A stretch of DNA of 64,000 nt from Prosopocoilus inquinatus (GCA_036172665.1 JAYKNF010000016.1:496001-560000), one strand, 5' to 3'. Shown: positions 13,016 to 24,660, counted from the stretch's first letter. Translations and numbers: made by a program. The notes: a model not told the origin generated them from the letters alone.

Positions 13016-13075
13016 AAGAAATAGTCGTGCTCTGCATTTTCGGTAAAAACGTCTCCTACGCAACTTTGACGTATA

Positions 13076-14835
13076 CAGTGTACCCGGATAGAAAGATGAT
13101 TAAATTAGCAAAAGGTGCAGGTTCGAGAGCTTATTAAGAATCCATTTTCAAATATTACTTGTCATGGCCAACTTGATTATATTGAGATGCGGTTTGAACT
13201 AGTTTGCACGATAATTTATGTACTTTTATGGGCACTTAATAAAACTAATCCCATTTTTACAAATTTTCAATAATCTAACCTAACCTTAAAATTTTAAATT
13301 GGTGATTTTGTTGGCCCTTTTAAGAGAGACTTTTTTTCTAAATGCAATGATGTATCACATGATATGGAAACTTCTTCAAAATTTTGGGAAACAGAACTTA
13401 TTCTTTTTATGAATAGAAATCGCTAGTGCCATGATCACAAAACTTTGTTATCGAGACTGTTGCAAGCTAACCGCGCCCTTGTTAACGTTGGTAATAAACG
13501 GGCGTTTACATTACATACATATTTGTATTATACATGTGTCCTACATATTGTTTGACAAGTCTGGAATGAATCTGAAATTTGTCTCATACTACTATTACAT
13601 TTTTCATGTATTTGACATGTATCCAACATGTTTTACCAGACAGATTTGTATTCCAAATTAATGGAAAACACAGCGATCGCAGACCATACAAAGGTACTTT
13701 ACGCACGTGCAGAATAGTTAGCTGTTTTAAACTATTAAGTGATCTGATGGTTTGTGACGATGGAGTGATCCAAAAAGAGCATAGTAATATTATGCTGCCG
13801 CGGTCAAAAACAAAAATTGATTGTCATCTTTCACGAGCGATACTTTTTCTTATTATTAAATACTAGATATGTAGCGAACAGGTCACATAGTGTAAACAAT
13901 GTCCTGTGCTAGTATTTGTCGAAGACTTGTGCTAAAGATTCATCAGGATTTGTATGCGTCAAGTCGACAGTTTTGTAAAGATTTCTTTTTGAATTTATTG
14001 AAGACATGTATGTAATATAAGCACTCCTTAAGGATTGCAGAACTTTAAATAGGTCTCGATTCACTTGATTGCGACTATACGTATACCAAGTGCTACAAGA
14101 ACGTAGAACTTACTCGTGAAATATACGAAGCTCAGTATCCAGAAAAGGCTACACAGATGAAGCTGCAGTGCCACTGATCGTTCGTGGACAATCGTGTACA
14201 AGCGATTAAAATTTTAGACCAATGAAATTCTTATCTTTTTGGCACATCATACCCCTAGCTGATGTGATATTGGTTTAAAATTTTAATGGCTCGCTCACCA
14301 TTGGCTGCAATCGATCAGTGCCACTGCAGAATAACTTGATAAACAAAAAGCAAAATTTCTGTGATCATGGCACTAGCGATTTCTGTTCGTAAAAAGAATA
14401 AGTTCGGTTTTTCAAAATTTTGAAGAAGTCTCCATATCGTGTGCTACATCATTGCATTCAGAAATAAATTTTCTCTTATAAAGGTCAAGAAAATTAGGGA
14501 GTACCAATTTAAAATTTTAAGGTTAGGTTAGATTATTGAAAATTTGTAAAAATGAGATTAGTTTTATTAAGTGCCCATAAAAGTAATTAAATTATCATGC
14601 AAACTAGTTCAAACCGCATCTCAATATCTTAAATAACAAAAAAGTTACGGCAAATAAAAGAAATGAGGAGATATTGGTTTTAGTAAAATTTTAACCAAGT
14701 TGGCCATGACAAGTAAGTTTGAAAATGGATTCTTAATGAGCTCTCGAACCTGCATCTTTTTGCTACTTTAATCATCTCTCTATCTCTTCAAAGACAGAAG
14801 TTACCCATGCTGTCCCTACGTATCCGGGCACACTG
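13076..14835. mobile_element. TA-flanked foldback element, 1.76 kb
   Basis: Terminal inverted repeats start CAGTGTACCCGGATA on the left and CAGTGTGCCCGGATA (reverse strand) on the right, with TATA on both sides consistent with TA duplication. The arms run about 390 bp on the left and 490 bp on the right; the left arm lacks about 37 bp. The centre has no recognisable transposase. A partial relative lies at about 51950-52260. Confidence 0.7.
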
Positions 14836-15177
14836 TATACTTTGGTATATTTGCCTGGACTTTTCCCGATCATTCTCTTATAAATGCGGTGGTGATATTG
14901 CTCACTGAAATTTTAAGAAAGGCTCGCAGCGTGGCATTTCACTTCGTAGCTATTTTTCAAAGAGAAGTTAACTCTTTTTCCACCAACAAATTTTGAAACA
15001 ATTGAAATGTACGTCTCTGCTGCATTAATGTTCATATTTAAAAGTAAACTGTGCATTATGCGTCAAATGATTGCAGCAAGCAATAATATCATGAAGTCAT
15101 CCACATTCTACTAAGTCTGGAACTAAATTAATTTCAGAAAAATTTTGTGCAAATCGTTTTTGATTGCAGTGAGAACC

Positions 15178-15242
15178 TCGAGCAGCCTCTGGACAGCTGT
15201 TTCAGCCCTGCTTGGGGCTTCTTCAGCAGAAACGTAGCTCGA
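15178..15242 (-). ncRNA. Type I hammerhead ribozyme, array unit 1
   Basis: Read on the minus strand: outer stem I UCGAGC/GCUCGA, inner stem I UUUCUG/CAGAGG, core CUGAAGA, stem II AGCCC/GGGCU with loop CAAGCA, core GAAA, then the self-complementary stem III ACAGCUGU and cleavage after GUC (between 15192 and 15191). All conserved core bases of the hammerhead are present. Activity is inferred from the fold. Confidence 0.85.
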
Positions 15243-15489
15243 CATTCCCACTGCAGACCAAAAACGACTTGCCCAATTTATTCGCAAATGCGATGTAAGA
15301 ATGATGAACATATAAAATAGCGACATCTTACTATCGCTTTTTGACCTAACATTGCAGTAGGATAGACAAATTGAAGCGGGATTTGCTCCTAATGAGTCCC
15401 CCATGCAAGGCGGCCATGCTTGCTGTCAAAGCATAATGAAAGATTTTAGAAAAATTTTGTGCAAATCGTTTTTGATTGCAGTGAGAACC

Positions 15490-15554
15490 TCGAGCAGCCT
15501 CTGGACAGCTGTTTCAGCCCTGCTTGGGGCTTCTTCAGCAGAAACGTAGCTCGA
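15490..15554 (-). ncRNA. Type I hammerhead ribozyme, array unit 2
   Basis: Identical 65-nt motif exactly 312 bp from unit 1. Transcription through units 1 and 2 and cutting at both sites would release a 312-nt RNA. Confidence 0.85.
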
Positions 15555-15801
15555 CATTCCCACTGCAGACCAAAAACGACTTGCCCAATTTATTCGCAAA
15601 TGCGATGTAAGAATGATGAACATATAAAATAGCGACATCTTACTATCGCTTTTTGACCTAACATTGCAGTAGGATAGACAAATTGAAGCGGGATTTGCTC
15701 CTAATGAGTCCCCCATGCAAGGCGGCCATGCTTGCTGTCAAAGCATAATGAAAGATTTTAGAAAAATTTTGTGCAAATCGTTTTTGATTGCAGTGAGAAC
15801 C

Positions 15802-15866
15802 TCGAGCAGCCTCTGGACAGCTGTTTCAGCCCTGCTTGGGGCTTCTTCAGCAGAAACGTAGCTCGA
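15802..15866 (-). ncRNA. Type I hammerhead ribozyme, array unit 3
   Basis: Same 65-nt motif, again at 312-bp spacing; core, stem II and GUC triplet all intact. Confidence 0.85.
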
Positions 15867-16113
15867 CATTCCCACTGCAGACCAAAAACGACTTGCCCAA
15901 TTTATTCGCAAATGCGATGTAAGAATGATGAACATATAAAATAGCGACATCTTACTATCGCTTTTTGACCTAACATTGCAGTAGGATAGACAAATTGAAG
16001 CGGGATTTGCTCCTAATGAGTCCCCCATGCAAGGCGGCCATGCTTGCTGTCAAAGCATAATGAAAGATTTTAGAAAAATTTTGTGCAAATCGTTTTTGAT
16101 TGCAGTGAGAACC

Positions 16114-16178
16114 TCGAGCAGCCTCTGGACAGCTGTTTCAGCCCTGCTTGGGGCTTCTTCAGCAGAAACGTAGCTCGA
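16114..16178 (-). ncRNA. Type I hammerhead ribozyme, array unit 4
   Basis: Same motif and spacing; no substitution found relative to unit 3. Confidence 0.85.
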
Positions 16179-16425
16179 CATTCCCACTGCAGACCAAAAA
16201 CGACTTGCCCAATTTATTCGCAAATGCGATGTAAGAATGATGAACATATAAAATAGCGACATCTTACTATCGCTTTTTGACCTAACATTGCAGTAGGATA
16301 GACAAATTGAAGCGGGATTTGCTCCTAATGAGTCCCCCATGCAAGGCGGCCATGCTTGCTGTCAAAGCATAATGAAAGATTTTAGAAAAATTTTGTGCAA
16401 ATCGTTTTTGATTGCAGTGAGAACC

Positions 16426-16490
16426 TCGAGCAGCCTCTGGACAGCTGTTTCAGCCCTGCTTGGGGCTTCTTCAGCAGAAACGTAGCTCGA
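16426..16490 (-). ncRNA. Type I hammerhead ribozyme, array unit 5
   Basis: Last minus-strand motif before the palindromic junction. Because this unit folds back at 16655, its downstream neighbour is a plus-strand unit. Confidence 0.85.
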
Positions 16491-16837
16491 CATTCCCACT
16501 GCAGACCAAAAACGACTTGCCCAATTTATTCGCAAATGCGATGTAAGAATGATGAACATATAAAATAGCGACATCTTACTATCGCTTTTTGACCTAACAT
16601 TGCAGTAGGATAGACAAATTGAAGCGGGATTTGCTCCTAATGAGTCCCCCATGCAAGGCATGGGGGACTCATTAGGAGCAAATGCAAGGCATGGGGGATC
16701 CCGCTTCAATTTGTCTATCCTACTGCAATGTTAGGTCAAAAAGCGATAGTAAGATGTCGCTATTTTATATGTTCATCATTCTTACATCGCATTTGCGAAT
16801 AAATTGGGCAAGTCGTTTTTGGTCTGCAGTGGGAATG

Positions 16838-16902
16838 TCGAGCTACGTTTCTGCTGAAGAAGCCCCAAGCAGGGCTGAAACAGCTGTCCAGAGGCTGCTC
16901 GA
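16838..16902 (+). ncRNA. Type I hammerhead ribozyme, array unit 6
   Basis: First plus-strand motif. CUGAAGA is at 16854-16860, stem II strands at 16861-16865 and 16872-16876, and the GUC triplet at 16886-16888 with predicted cleavage after 16888. Confidence 0.85.
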
Positions 16903-17149
16903 GGTTCTCACTGCAATCAAAAACGATTTGCACAAAATTTTTCTAAAATCTTTCATTATGCTTTGACAGCAAGCATGGCCGCCTTGCATGGGGGACTCAT
17001 TAGGAGCAAATCCCGCTTCAATTTGTCTATCCTACTGCAATGTTAGGTCAAAAAGCGATAGTAAGATGTCGCTATTTTATATGTTCATCATTCTTACATC
17101 GCATTTGCGAATAAATTGGGCAAGTCGTTTTTGGTCTGCAGTGGGAATG

Positions 17150-17214
17150 TCGAGCTACGTTTCTGCTGAAGAAGCCCCAAGCAGGGCTGAAACAGCTGTC
17201 CAGAGGCTGCTCGA
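17150..17214 (+). ncRNA. Type I hammerhead ribozyme, array unit 7
   Basis: Plus-strand motif 312 bp after unit 6; predicted cleavage after 17200. Confidence 0.85.
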
Positions 17215-17461
17215 GGTTCTCACTGCAATCAAAAACGATTTGCACAAAATTTTTCTAAAATCTTTCATTATGCTTTGACAGCAAGCATGGCCGCCTTGCA
17301 TGGGGGACTCATTAGGAGCAAATCCCGCTTCAATTTGTCTATCCTACTGCAATGTTAGGTCAAAAAGCGATAGTAAGATGTCGCTATTTTATATGTTCAT
17401 CATTCTTACATCGCATTTGCGAATAAATTGGGCAAGTCGTTTTTGGTCTGCAGTGGGAATG

Positions 17462-17526
17462 TCGAGCTACGTTTCTGCTGAAGAAGCCCCAAGCAGGGCT
17501 GAAACAGCTGTCCAGAGGCTGCTCGA
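17462..17526 (+). ncRNA. Type I hammerhead ribozyme, array unit 8
   Basis: Plus-strand motif 312 bp after unit 7; predicted cleavage after 17512. The following partial unit stops at 17707, before its ribozyme would begin. Confidence 0.85.
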
Positions 17527-17719
17527 GGTTCTCACTGCAATCAAAAACGATTTGCACAAAATTTTTCTAAAATCTTTCATTATGCTTTGACAGCAAGCAT
17601 GGCCGCCTTGCATGGGGGACTCATTAGGAGCAAATCCCGCTTCAATTTGTCTATCCTACTGCAATGTTAGGTCAAAAAGCGATAGTAAGATGTCGCTATT
17701 TTATATGTAAATTAATTTC

Positions 17720-19163
17720 ATTATCTTTGAACCCGGTGCAAAAATAAACGTCACAATCAGAATGATCGCCGATTACGTGCTTAGGGCAATGAATTATCCT
17801 CCTTTTTTAACGCATTAACTTGCTCTATGAGCGTCGGTACATTAGAGCAGTATTAATTCCTATTCCAATAATCATAAGCTCAATTATTCTGTATAATGTA
17901 TATTTTTTCTTTACGTCCACTTTAAACCGCAATACTTCATTGTGCCTAATTTTAGTGCAGGATCTAGTCTAGTGTAGTCTAGATAAAAAAGCAACCCACG
18001 TAAAATTAAAAAAAAAAAAAAAACAATTTTATAGGGGTAATAATAACGGTAATGAAACAACAAAATGACGTTATTGATTTAGAGAGGAACATGCTATGCG
18101 TTTTTTTTTGTGTCGTTTCAATTCTGATAAACTTTCACTTTCCGACAGACGTAGTTTTATTTTCCGAGTTTTACATAGTTTCTGTGTTAGATCAGGTCGC
18201 CGTTTTTATTTACATCACTTTTACATAAAAAAATTTACTCATCTGAGTGTGCGCTCGACCTTAGAATTTGCAGGAGGCCGCGGGCGGTAGCCATGTGAAT
18301 GAGGCCTTATCGGAATATTCTCTTGTGGGTGTGTCAAACTGACACGTAAACCAATCAAAAATAAAGATCAGTGACAGCAGAGTCATAAATTACAAGGAAA
18401 ATGTTTAGGTGGTAATTCTGTTCTCTGTTCTTTTCGTTTGTGTGTAAAAATGCAGGAACACATGTTGAACGTATGTTTCTTCTAAATATATGCGAAAAAT
18501 AGTGATACGCCCATTTGAAAGAATACGAGTTGTTAACTTTCAATATGCTGAGTCTGCATTCAGGCTCGGTGATCACCTGAACATGGCCAAAAAACGGACA
18601 TTCAATTCCGGCACACATTCAATATGGCCGTCAATTACCGATCAGCTGTTTTGGTGGATAAGTAACAATTAGATTATCTTATCGAATTTCCTCATGTTTC
18701 GACTATTTTGAGCTCACTTGTAATTTTTCTAATAAAACAAGCTTTTGTTTTTTAAAATAAGAAGTATATCTTACGAAATAAATAAGTTTTTCAAGTAGCG
18801 ATATCTGGTAGCATTAGAATGACTGCCCGCCTACTTGGGTTCGGAAAATTGTAGTATGAACTTCAAAGGTGCCGACAGAAGCTGTCCCTACTAATTGATG
18901 TCTATACTGTAACATTTGATATGCATATCAATTGATATGATCTTCAATAATTGCAGATAATTTGTTACGATTTCATAACATTTCACGTTGATTGCCGACC
19001 GCAAATTGAATAGAGATGCATATTAACTCGAGGTCACACTTGAAACGGATTGTAAGTTATTACGAAACAATTTACAAAATACCAATTATGATAGGTCACT
19101 TGAAACGTAGCAATATCAAGTCCATATCAATGTTACAGAATAGACCCCATGATAGCCTACTCA
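17720..19163. other. No gene seen
   Basis: Contains a poly-A tract at about 18008-18022 and several short ORFs without family resemblance. Around 18270-18290 is a small GC-rich patch. Nothing else can be supported. Confidence 0.35.
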
Positions 19164-19171
19164 ATCTGAGA

Positions 19172-20622
19172 CAGGGTTGGAAAGTTTAAAACAAACTGTT
19201 TAAAACGTAGTGTTTAAAACATGTTTAAAACACCGAATTAAAAACATACCATCTGTTTTAAACAAAATGTTTTAAACATGTTTTTTTGATAATGTTTTAT
19301 ATTCATTTTTTTTAATTTTAAGCTAAAATAGAACTCTTTTGATATAAGTGCTTTATTTTTATGTTTTAAACATTTTTTTGTTAATGTTTTAAATTCATTT
19401 TTTTAGTTTTAAGCTAAAAAAGAACACTTTTGATATATGTGTTTTATTTTTGCAACGTAATACTGTGTAACCAGAAGTTAATTGTTTAGGATCTGTATTT
19501 CACTGACAGATTAACTTTAAACTTTAGTTTGTTCTCATATCAATTGTTTTAATAATTGTAGACAAAGCGTGACTGAGCTGATGATGTGATGACTACACTG
19601 TAGCTCTGATTTGAACTAAATTTAAATTGCATTAGATTGATTTTAATCAATTCATTACTTATTACTGATCACTATAATAATAATTATATCGTAAAATTTT
19701 AAAATACTTTTTCAATATTTAACCTTTTATCATTACATTAAGTTTTGAAACACACTGGGTCCTTCGCTTCCCTGTTCATACTATGGGCTATGGGATGAGT
19801 TATTATGTAGCAAACTGGCTTGAATCTGTCAATGTTAATGCAATGTTAGGTCAAAAAGTGATCGTAGGATGTCGCTGTTTAAACTATTTATAACGTTATC
19901 GTTTCATTTGTCTTCATTGAATTTCTACCGTGTGTCCCAAGGCCGTATATTCGCACTTCTAGAATTTTAAGGTTTGTTTAAAATTTGAAAACGATGAATT
20001 AAACAAAAATTTAATTTGAAATTTCAGACATATACCTACTGGACTTTTGGTTTCACCGGAAGTAATATCAACTTTGTTATTTTAAATGGAACATCCTACA
20101 TGTTTTTACATATTTAAAATTTTTGTTTTCCAGTATTGAAAGCAACGTGTCATGTATTTTAGTTCTAATGCGATCAAGTAATTTGAACAAAATACTTCTT
20201 TGGATTGTATTTGATTTTAGTTTTTATTGGGAACGTTTTTCTCAGTATGTTGATACCAAATACTTCATACTTTCTCTGAAAATCATTTAAAACACCGCGA
20301 CCGTAGATCCTAAATAAATCAAGCTCTGCCTTAAATGATTTAAATTATTATCAAAGTACATACATTATTTTTAAAAGGCTACATAATCTAACATTACAAA
20401 CTTTTCAACTTTCTTTTAATTAGAGATCGAATTTTAATAAATTCTTCTTTTTACACACATATCAAATATTAATAATAATATATATCTTTTTATGTAAGCA
20501 GTAAGGGCAATTTAAACTTTTAAAAGTTTGTTTTAAACAACATTTTTTTTTTCTTTAAAACGTTTAATTCAGGGTCAATTTTAAACATGTTTTAAACAAA
20601 AAACAGTTTTTTTCCAACCCTG
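19172..20622. mobile_element. Non-autonomous hAT element with TTTAAAC subterminal repeats
   Basis: The termini are CAGGGTTGGAAA and TTTCCAACCCTG, flanked by a perfect 8-bp duplication ATCTGAGA (19164-19171 and 20623-20630), the signature of hAT transposition. Both subterminal regions hold clusters of GTTTAAAAC or GTTTTAAAC words, on the left about 19185-19280 and on the right about 20510-20600, resembling the repeated transposase-binding motifs of hAT ends. No transposase is present. It contains an old retrozyme fragment. Confidence 0.85.
19797..19885 (+). repeat. Retrozyme relic inside the hAT element
   Basis: Matches the non-ribozyme half of the 312-bp unit (TATGTAGCAAAC and GTTAGGTCAAAAAG motifs) with many differences and an internal deletion. 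No ribozyme core remains. Confidence 0.6.
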
Positions 20623-20630
20623 ATCTGAGA

Positions 20631-22391
20631 CACACTGTAGATAAAAACGGAAAATGAATTTATCCCTAAAAAAGTTAATTTGTTTGTCAATAGTAGATGA
20701 CAATTCATAATTTCTACTACCCAACAAAAGTTTTAGTATTGTTAAATTTACGTCAAGGTAAGTGTCTACTTTTTTTGGCGGCGACAGTAGGGACTTACTA
20801 AAACTGTAAAAGAGATTTAAAATAACATAAAATTTAATATGTATAATAAAATAATGTAAAGTAATTTATTAACACACTAAAATGAAATAAATAAATCAAT
20901 AAAATGTGTTATACCTATTTAAGATTATTTTACAACAAAGAGAATCCTGGCATTTTGGAACGCATAAGACAATAATCAAGTGGTCCGCCAATTTACCTTA
21001 AGTTTGGTAAATGAATTTTTCACATTCTGTATATATTTGTTTAAAAACGGCAAGTATGTTAATAATGAACGCAAAATAAACGAAAAAGAAATAATAGTAT
21101 TTTATCCAAGTTTATAAAAAATACGTTTTATAAACGACTTTTTCCAAATTTTGGTCACTTGAATTCTTGTCTCCGTGAAGAATGAGCACGTAAAGGTCGG
21201 TTTAAATTCGGTGAAGTCATACATTATTCTGAACTAATTTTTTTTCTTCGTGACTTCTAAATTGTTAATAGGTACTTCACAAATAGTTTAAATTGAGTAT
21301 GGAGAAAAATATGTTGTAGGAGTACACAATAAATACTTTTGCAATTTTCCCCAGATTTACATTGTTTACATGGTTCCATAGCCGTTTAATCAAACTTTAA
21401 AACAAAAGAACGAAAGTATTGTGTGCATTGATTAGATTTTGGTTAGAAAGAACAGGCTAAGGTTGAGTTAAGTCGCAGACAACAACTAAAGCAGACGTTC
21501 CACCTATATGCACTTATATGCACCCCATCAAATCGAAAGTTGTCTACAACTAAACTAGATGTCACTGGTGTCAGTTGTAGAAACAGTAAGTCTGTGAAGT
21601 AGTCAACAGGTCTTTTAATCTTTTGGTCTACACAACCCGCCATTACAGTTCAATTTCCGCCAAGCAATGACGACTTGTTCCGAATAGGCACGATCACTGT
21701 ATATTTGTAGTTTTTGTAAACATTACATTTCACACATCTCGATGTTCGCAACCTGAGAACGAGAATCATAATAAGACTGTAAATAATTTTAGCAAATTTT
21801 GTATAATCATATTTAAAGCATACGCTGAAGGAAATTTAAATTGAGTTTCAATTACGTAGAAGTTAGAACTTAAAATTATACTTCTTCATAAGCTGCATGT
21901 GAGAGGTGTGACATAAATAATGATCTGGTATGGGGTGGATGGGATGTAGAGCGAGAGGTATCGCGACGAACATTTGAGAGAGAGAAAACTAGCCTCGGTC
22001 AGCTGGGTTGGGGCAAAACGTCAAAATTAGTTTGACAATGTCAAAACGTGAAAACATTCGTTGTCGGCGCGTTTAGTCTCTCAGTTTTCAAATTGGATTT
22101 TGTGGGGTCGTTTTCTCGATTTTAAGTTATTTGAAGTGACATCAATTTTTGTTTAATATTTAATTAAAGTTCAACATCCATTGATTTCGCTTCTAGTTTT
22201 TACAGGATATTTTAAATTGATTTTGAAGATAATATGAGCATTCCCTAAGAGTAACAAAGATCAGAAATGGCCGATACCACGTGGTTTGGGGCAAATTGAA
22301 GCTTAGTTCAGATGCATCCGGATACGCAAAAAACTAGCCAATCAAAAACATATTGCAATAAATCTTTTGCAAATTCGGAATGCATCTCAAC
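20631..22391. other. No gene seen
   Basis: AT-rich with short ORFs only. About 21950-22080 is somewhat GC-richer and holds TCAAAAC-type repeated words, without coding potential. It ends at the target duplication of the next retrozyme copy. Confidence 0.35.
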
Positions 22392-22403
22392 TAAGCTTAA
22401 TGC

Positions 22404-22692
22404 TTTTAGAAAAATTTTGTACAAATCGTTTTTGATTGCAGTGAGAACCTCGAGCAGCCTCTGGACAGCTGTTTCAGCCCTGCTTGGGGCTTCTTCAGCA
22501 GAAACGTAGCTCGACATTCCCACTGCAGACCAATTTGTACAAAATTTTTCTAAAATCTTTCATTATGCTTTGACAGCAAGCATGGCCGCCTTGCATGGGG
22601 GACTCATTAGGAGCAAATCCCGCTTCAATTTGTCTATCCTACTGCAATGTTAGGTCAAAAAGCGATAGTAAGATGTCGCTATTTTATATGTT
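22404..22692. mobile_element. Dispersed retrozyme copy, inverted/direct structure
   Basis: Flanked by the 12-bp duplication TAAGCTTAATGC (22392-22403 and 22693-22704). The left part (to about 22532) is minus orientation and includes the ribozyme; the right part is plus orientation and ends GCTATTTTATATGTT. The two parts meet where ATTTGTACAAAATTTTTCT mirrors the left end, giving a stem of about 20 bp. Confidence 0.8.
22450..22514 (-). ncRNA. Type I hammerhead ribozyme, dispersed copy
   Basis: Same 65-nt sequence as the array units with all core bases intact, in the inverted left part of the insertion. Confidence 0.82.
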
Positions 22693-22704
22693 TAAGCTTA
22701 ATGC

Positions 22705-23529
22705 GTTTGCAAACACCGTTGCCATGGCGAGTAAGCGGTTGAATAGCGAATTGTCAAAAATTAATGAACTTTGTATTTTATAGTTCATATTCCAATTTTA
22801 AATTAGACTATCGAATCTATTTTTACAATTTGCACATGCCTGTATTACGAAATGTATTCAATATTTTAAGTAATTTTAAAATGCGTCTACCCTCTCTGTG
22901 GATGAATGTATTTATATCTTTTTGTCGCATATTTATGCAATCATCAGCGAAACAAGTAGGTATTCTACATTTTATTAACGCGATTATGAAATATTATAAT
23001 AAAAAATAATTAAGAAACCTGCTTATCTTTTTTGAGTAAAATAGTCATTCACATAAAACTAAAAATCTAATAAAATGACATTCAAAATCAATTTTAAACA
23101 TAAATATGCGACAAAACAATAATACTCTAAAAACATGTTATTATAGAAATAATAGAATAAACAAACAAATAATAATAAAATTTGCATTGCTCTTTTCAAA
23201 ATTTAAATTACAACAGAATACATACACATTAAAAAAATAAAAATTTTTCGAAAAATTTATAATACTGAGTTGTGCATTGAACGTGTCCTCCTTTTTTAAT
23301 TTCAAATAAAGTTCCTGCGCTAGTGTCTTGCGCAGTTCAACTGACAAAGACGGCGTAAATTATAATAAGCTAATGGTGGCTGCAGACTTTTGTGTTAAAA
23401 AAGAGTGTTGCTAATTTAGTTAGTTTTAAAGAAAATTTCAAATTTATAAGTTACATTATTGAAAAAAAAATTCAAGTTAATAGTGTGTATTACGAAATTT
23501 AAATTAAAACCTGGAACTTATTTATAAGA
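22705..23529. other. No gene seen; possible 5' flank of the THAP exon
   Basis: AT-rich sequence without convincing ORFs. A promoter for the following exon could lie here, but no motif is decisive. Confidence 0.3.
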
Positions 23530-23802
23530 ATGCCTAAAATACGGTATAAGTGTGAATTTCATGGATGCGGCAAAAGAGATCCATGTTTGAAATTTTTTTG
23601 CTTCCCAAAAGACGATAAACGTAGAGAAGAGTGGATTGTAAGATGCGGTGCCAACGAACTCATAGGTTTACCTTACGAACAGTGCAAATACAAAACAGTT
23701 TGTGAAAACCATTTTTGCAGAAATAGTTTTCTTAATACGCAAACGAAGAAGCTTAAAAGAACAGCTGTGCCATCAGAAAGTATTCCCTTGGAAAAATCTG
23801 AG
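23530..23802 (+). CDS. THAP-type zinc-finger exon
   Basis: The ATG at 23530 opens a peptide with the C2CH layout of a THAP DNA-binding domain: C8, C13, the FP pair at 25-26, W35, C58 and H61 followed by F, and an AVPS motif near residue 79 that matches the domain's closing AVPxxF. A GT donor (GAG|GTATAT) at 23803 suits a first exon; without splicing the ORF stops at 23814. THAP domains begin both host transcription factors and P-element-type transposases. No downstream exon was recognised before the retrozyme relic at 24117, so this could be the first exon of a larger gene or an orphan fragment. Confidence 0.7.
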
Positions 23803-24116
23803 GTATATAGATAATAAAAGTGATCACTTAAAAAGACTCAAATTTTTTTGGAGTATATTACTTTTTTTGCGTATCAGTAGTTTGATCACACAGACATGAT
23901 ATTTCTATCAGTGTGCGATATTAGTGTCGGGACGACATTAAAAATATTTCATTTGGTTACTACTTAAATTATTTATTTGTTACGTAACAGTTATTTATGT
24001 TCCAAGAGCACAATGAAGATGTTGCTTTGATCACTAATTAAAAGAATCTGACACACAACACCCTGTGTTAATATTACTCCATTCTAGGCAGTAACCTAAC
24101 ATTATTATTATTAATA

Positions 24117-24275
24117 GATAAATAGCGACATCTTACGATCGCTTTTTGACCTGATATTGCAGTAGGATTGACAAATTGAGCGGGTTTGCTACATAATAAG
24201 TCACCCCATGCAAGGCGGCCATGCTTTGACAGCAATCGTGGCGGCCACTATTACTGTCAAAGCATGGCCGCTATC
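24117..24275 (-). repeat. Old retrozyme relic
   Basis: The minus-orientation non-ribozyme half (AGCGACATCTTACGATCGCT, CTGATATTGCAGTAGG, TGCTACATAATAAGTC) is followed by an inverted repeat of the CATGCTTTGACAGC segment. The ribozyme half is absent. The TGTAGCA/TGCTACA form resembles the old copy at 54.2 kb. Confidence 0.6.
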
Positions 24276-24563
24276 AAATGTATTGATATTACATCAACAA
24301 TTATGTATTAACATGGAAGTAACGTTTTGATGAATTAAACATCAAGGTATGAATACTATGTCTTTTTTACCATAAGTTTGTCTAACCAGTTTTGGGGTAC
24401 AAAATTTAAATATGTAGAAGTTTTCTATAAAATTTTTATAACTGCACCTAAATTTTGTTTTTCGCTCTACTCAATATTTGTGTACTGACGAATAACAATG
24501 TTCTAACAAATCTGCTGGCAATTGAATTAACAGCATGACTTTTCTTCGTGATTATTTTCTCTA

Positions 24564-24618
24564 GTCGAAAAGTCAGTGTCATAAGCAAGGTACTGGCTTA
24601 TGACACTTACTTTTCGAC
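24564..24618. repeat. Hairpin at the end of a dispersed repeat
   Basis: 24564-24586 and 24596-24618 are inverted 23-bp arms with one mismatch (AGTGTCATAAGC against GCTTATGACACT) around a 9-nt loop. The adjacent sequence to 24660 ends in CCACCCTGTAG and is the reverse of the repeats starting at 44637 and 48050. Confidence 0.6.
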
Positions 24619-24660
24619 GGTTGAAATCAGTTCGAACAGAAGTTACTTTTTAACCACCCT

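Larger units (their letters stand above)
15136..17707. mobile_element. Inverted-tandem hammerhead retrozyme array
   Basis: Five units in minus orientation (15136 to about 16654) are followed by three complete units and a partial fourth in plus orientation (about 16658-17707). Equivalent points are exactly 312 bp apart, and the units look essentially identical. Each complete unit carries one hammerhead ribozyme. The array is flanked by a perfect 12-bp duplication, TAAATTAATTTC, at 15124-15135 and 17708-17719, so it appears to have inserted as one event. The switch of orientation is a 26-nt perfect palindrome (16629-16654 and 16658-16683) with a 3-nt loop. The 93-115-codon ORFs in each unit are not credible genes. 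Confidence 0.85.

Noticed and set aside
15136..15404. Classical satellite DNA only
   Set aside because: Target duplications, dispersed single copies and an empty site show that the unit transposes, so satellite is an incomplete description.
15123..17590. Tandem ORFs of 93-115 codons that all encode nearly the same peptide
   Set aside because: They are the retrozyme unit read in one frame. The unit is 312 bp (a multiple of 3), which keeps the frame, and the copies are near identical at all codon positions, so there is no sign of protein-level selection. The ribozyme fold explains the conservation better.
15136..17707. CRISPR-like regular array
   Set aside because: Units are contiguous 312-bp monomers without short repeat/spacer alternation, in a eukaryotic context, with inverted orientation halfway.
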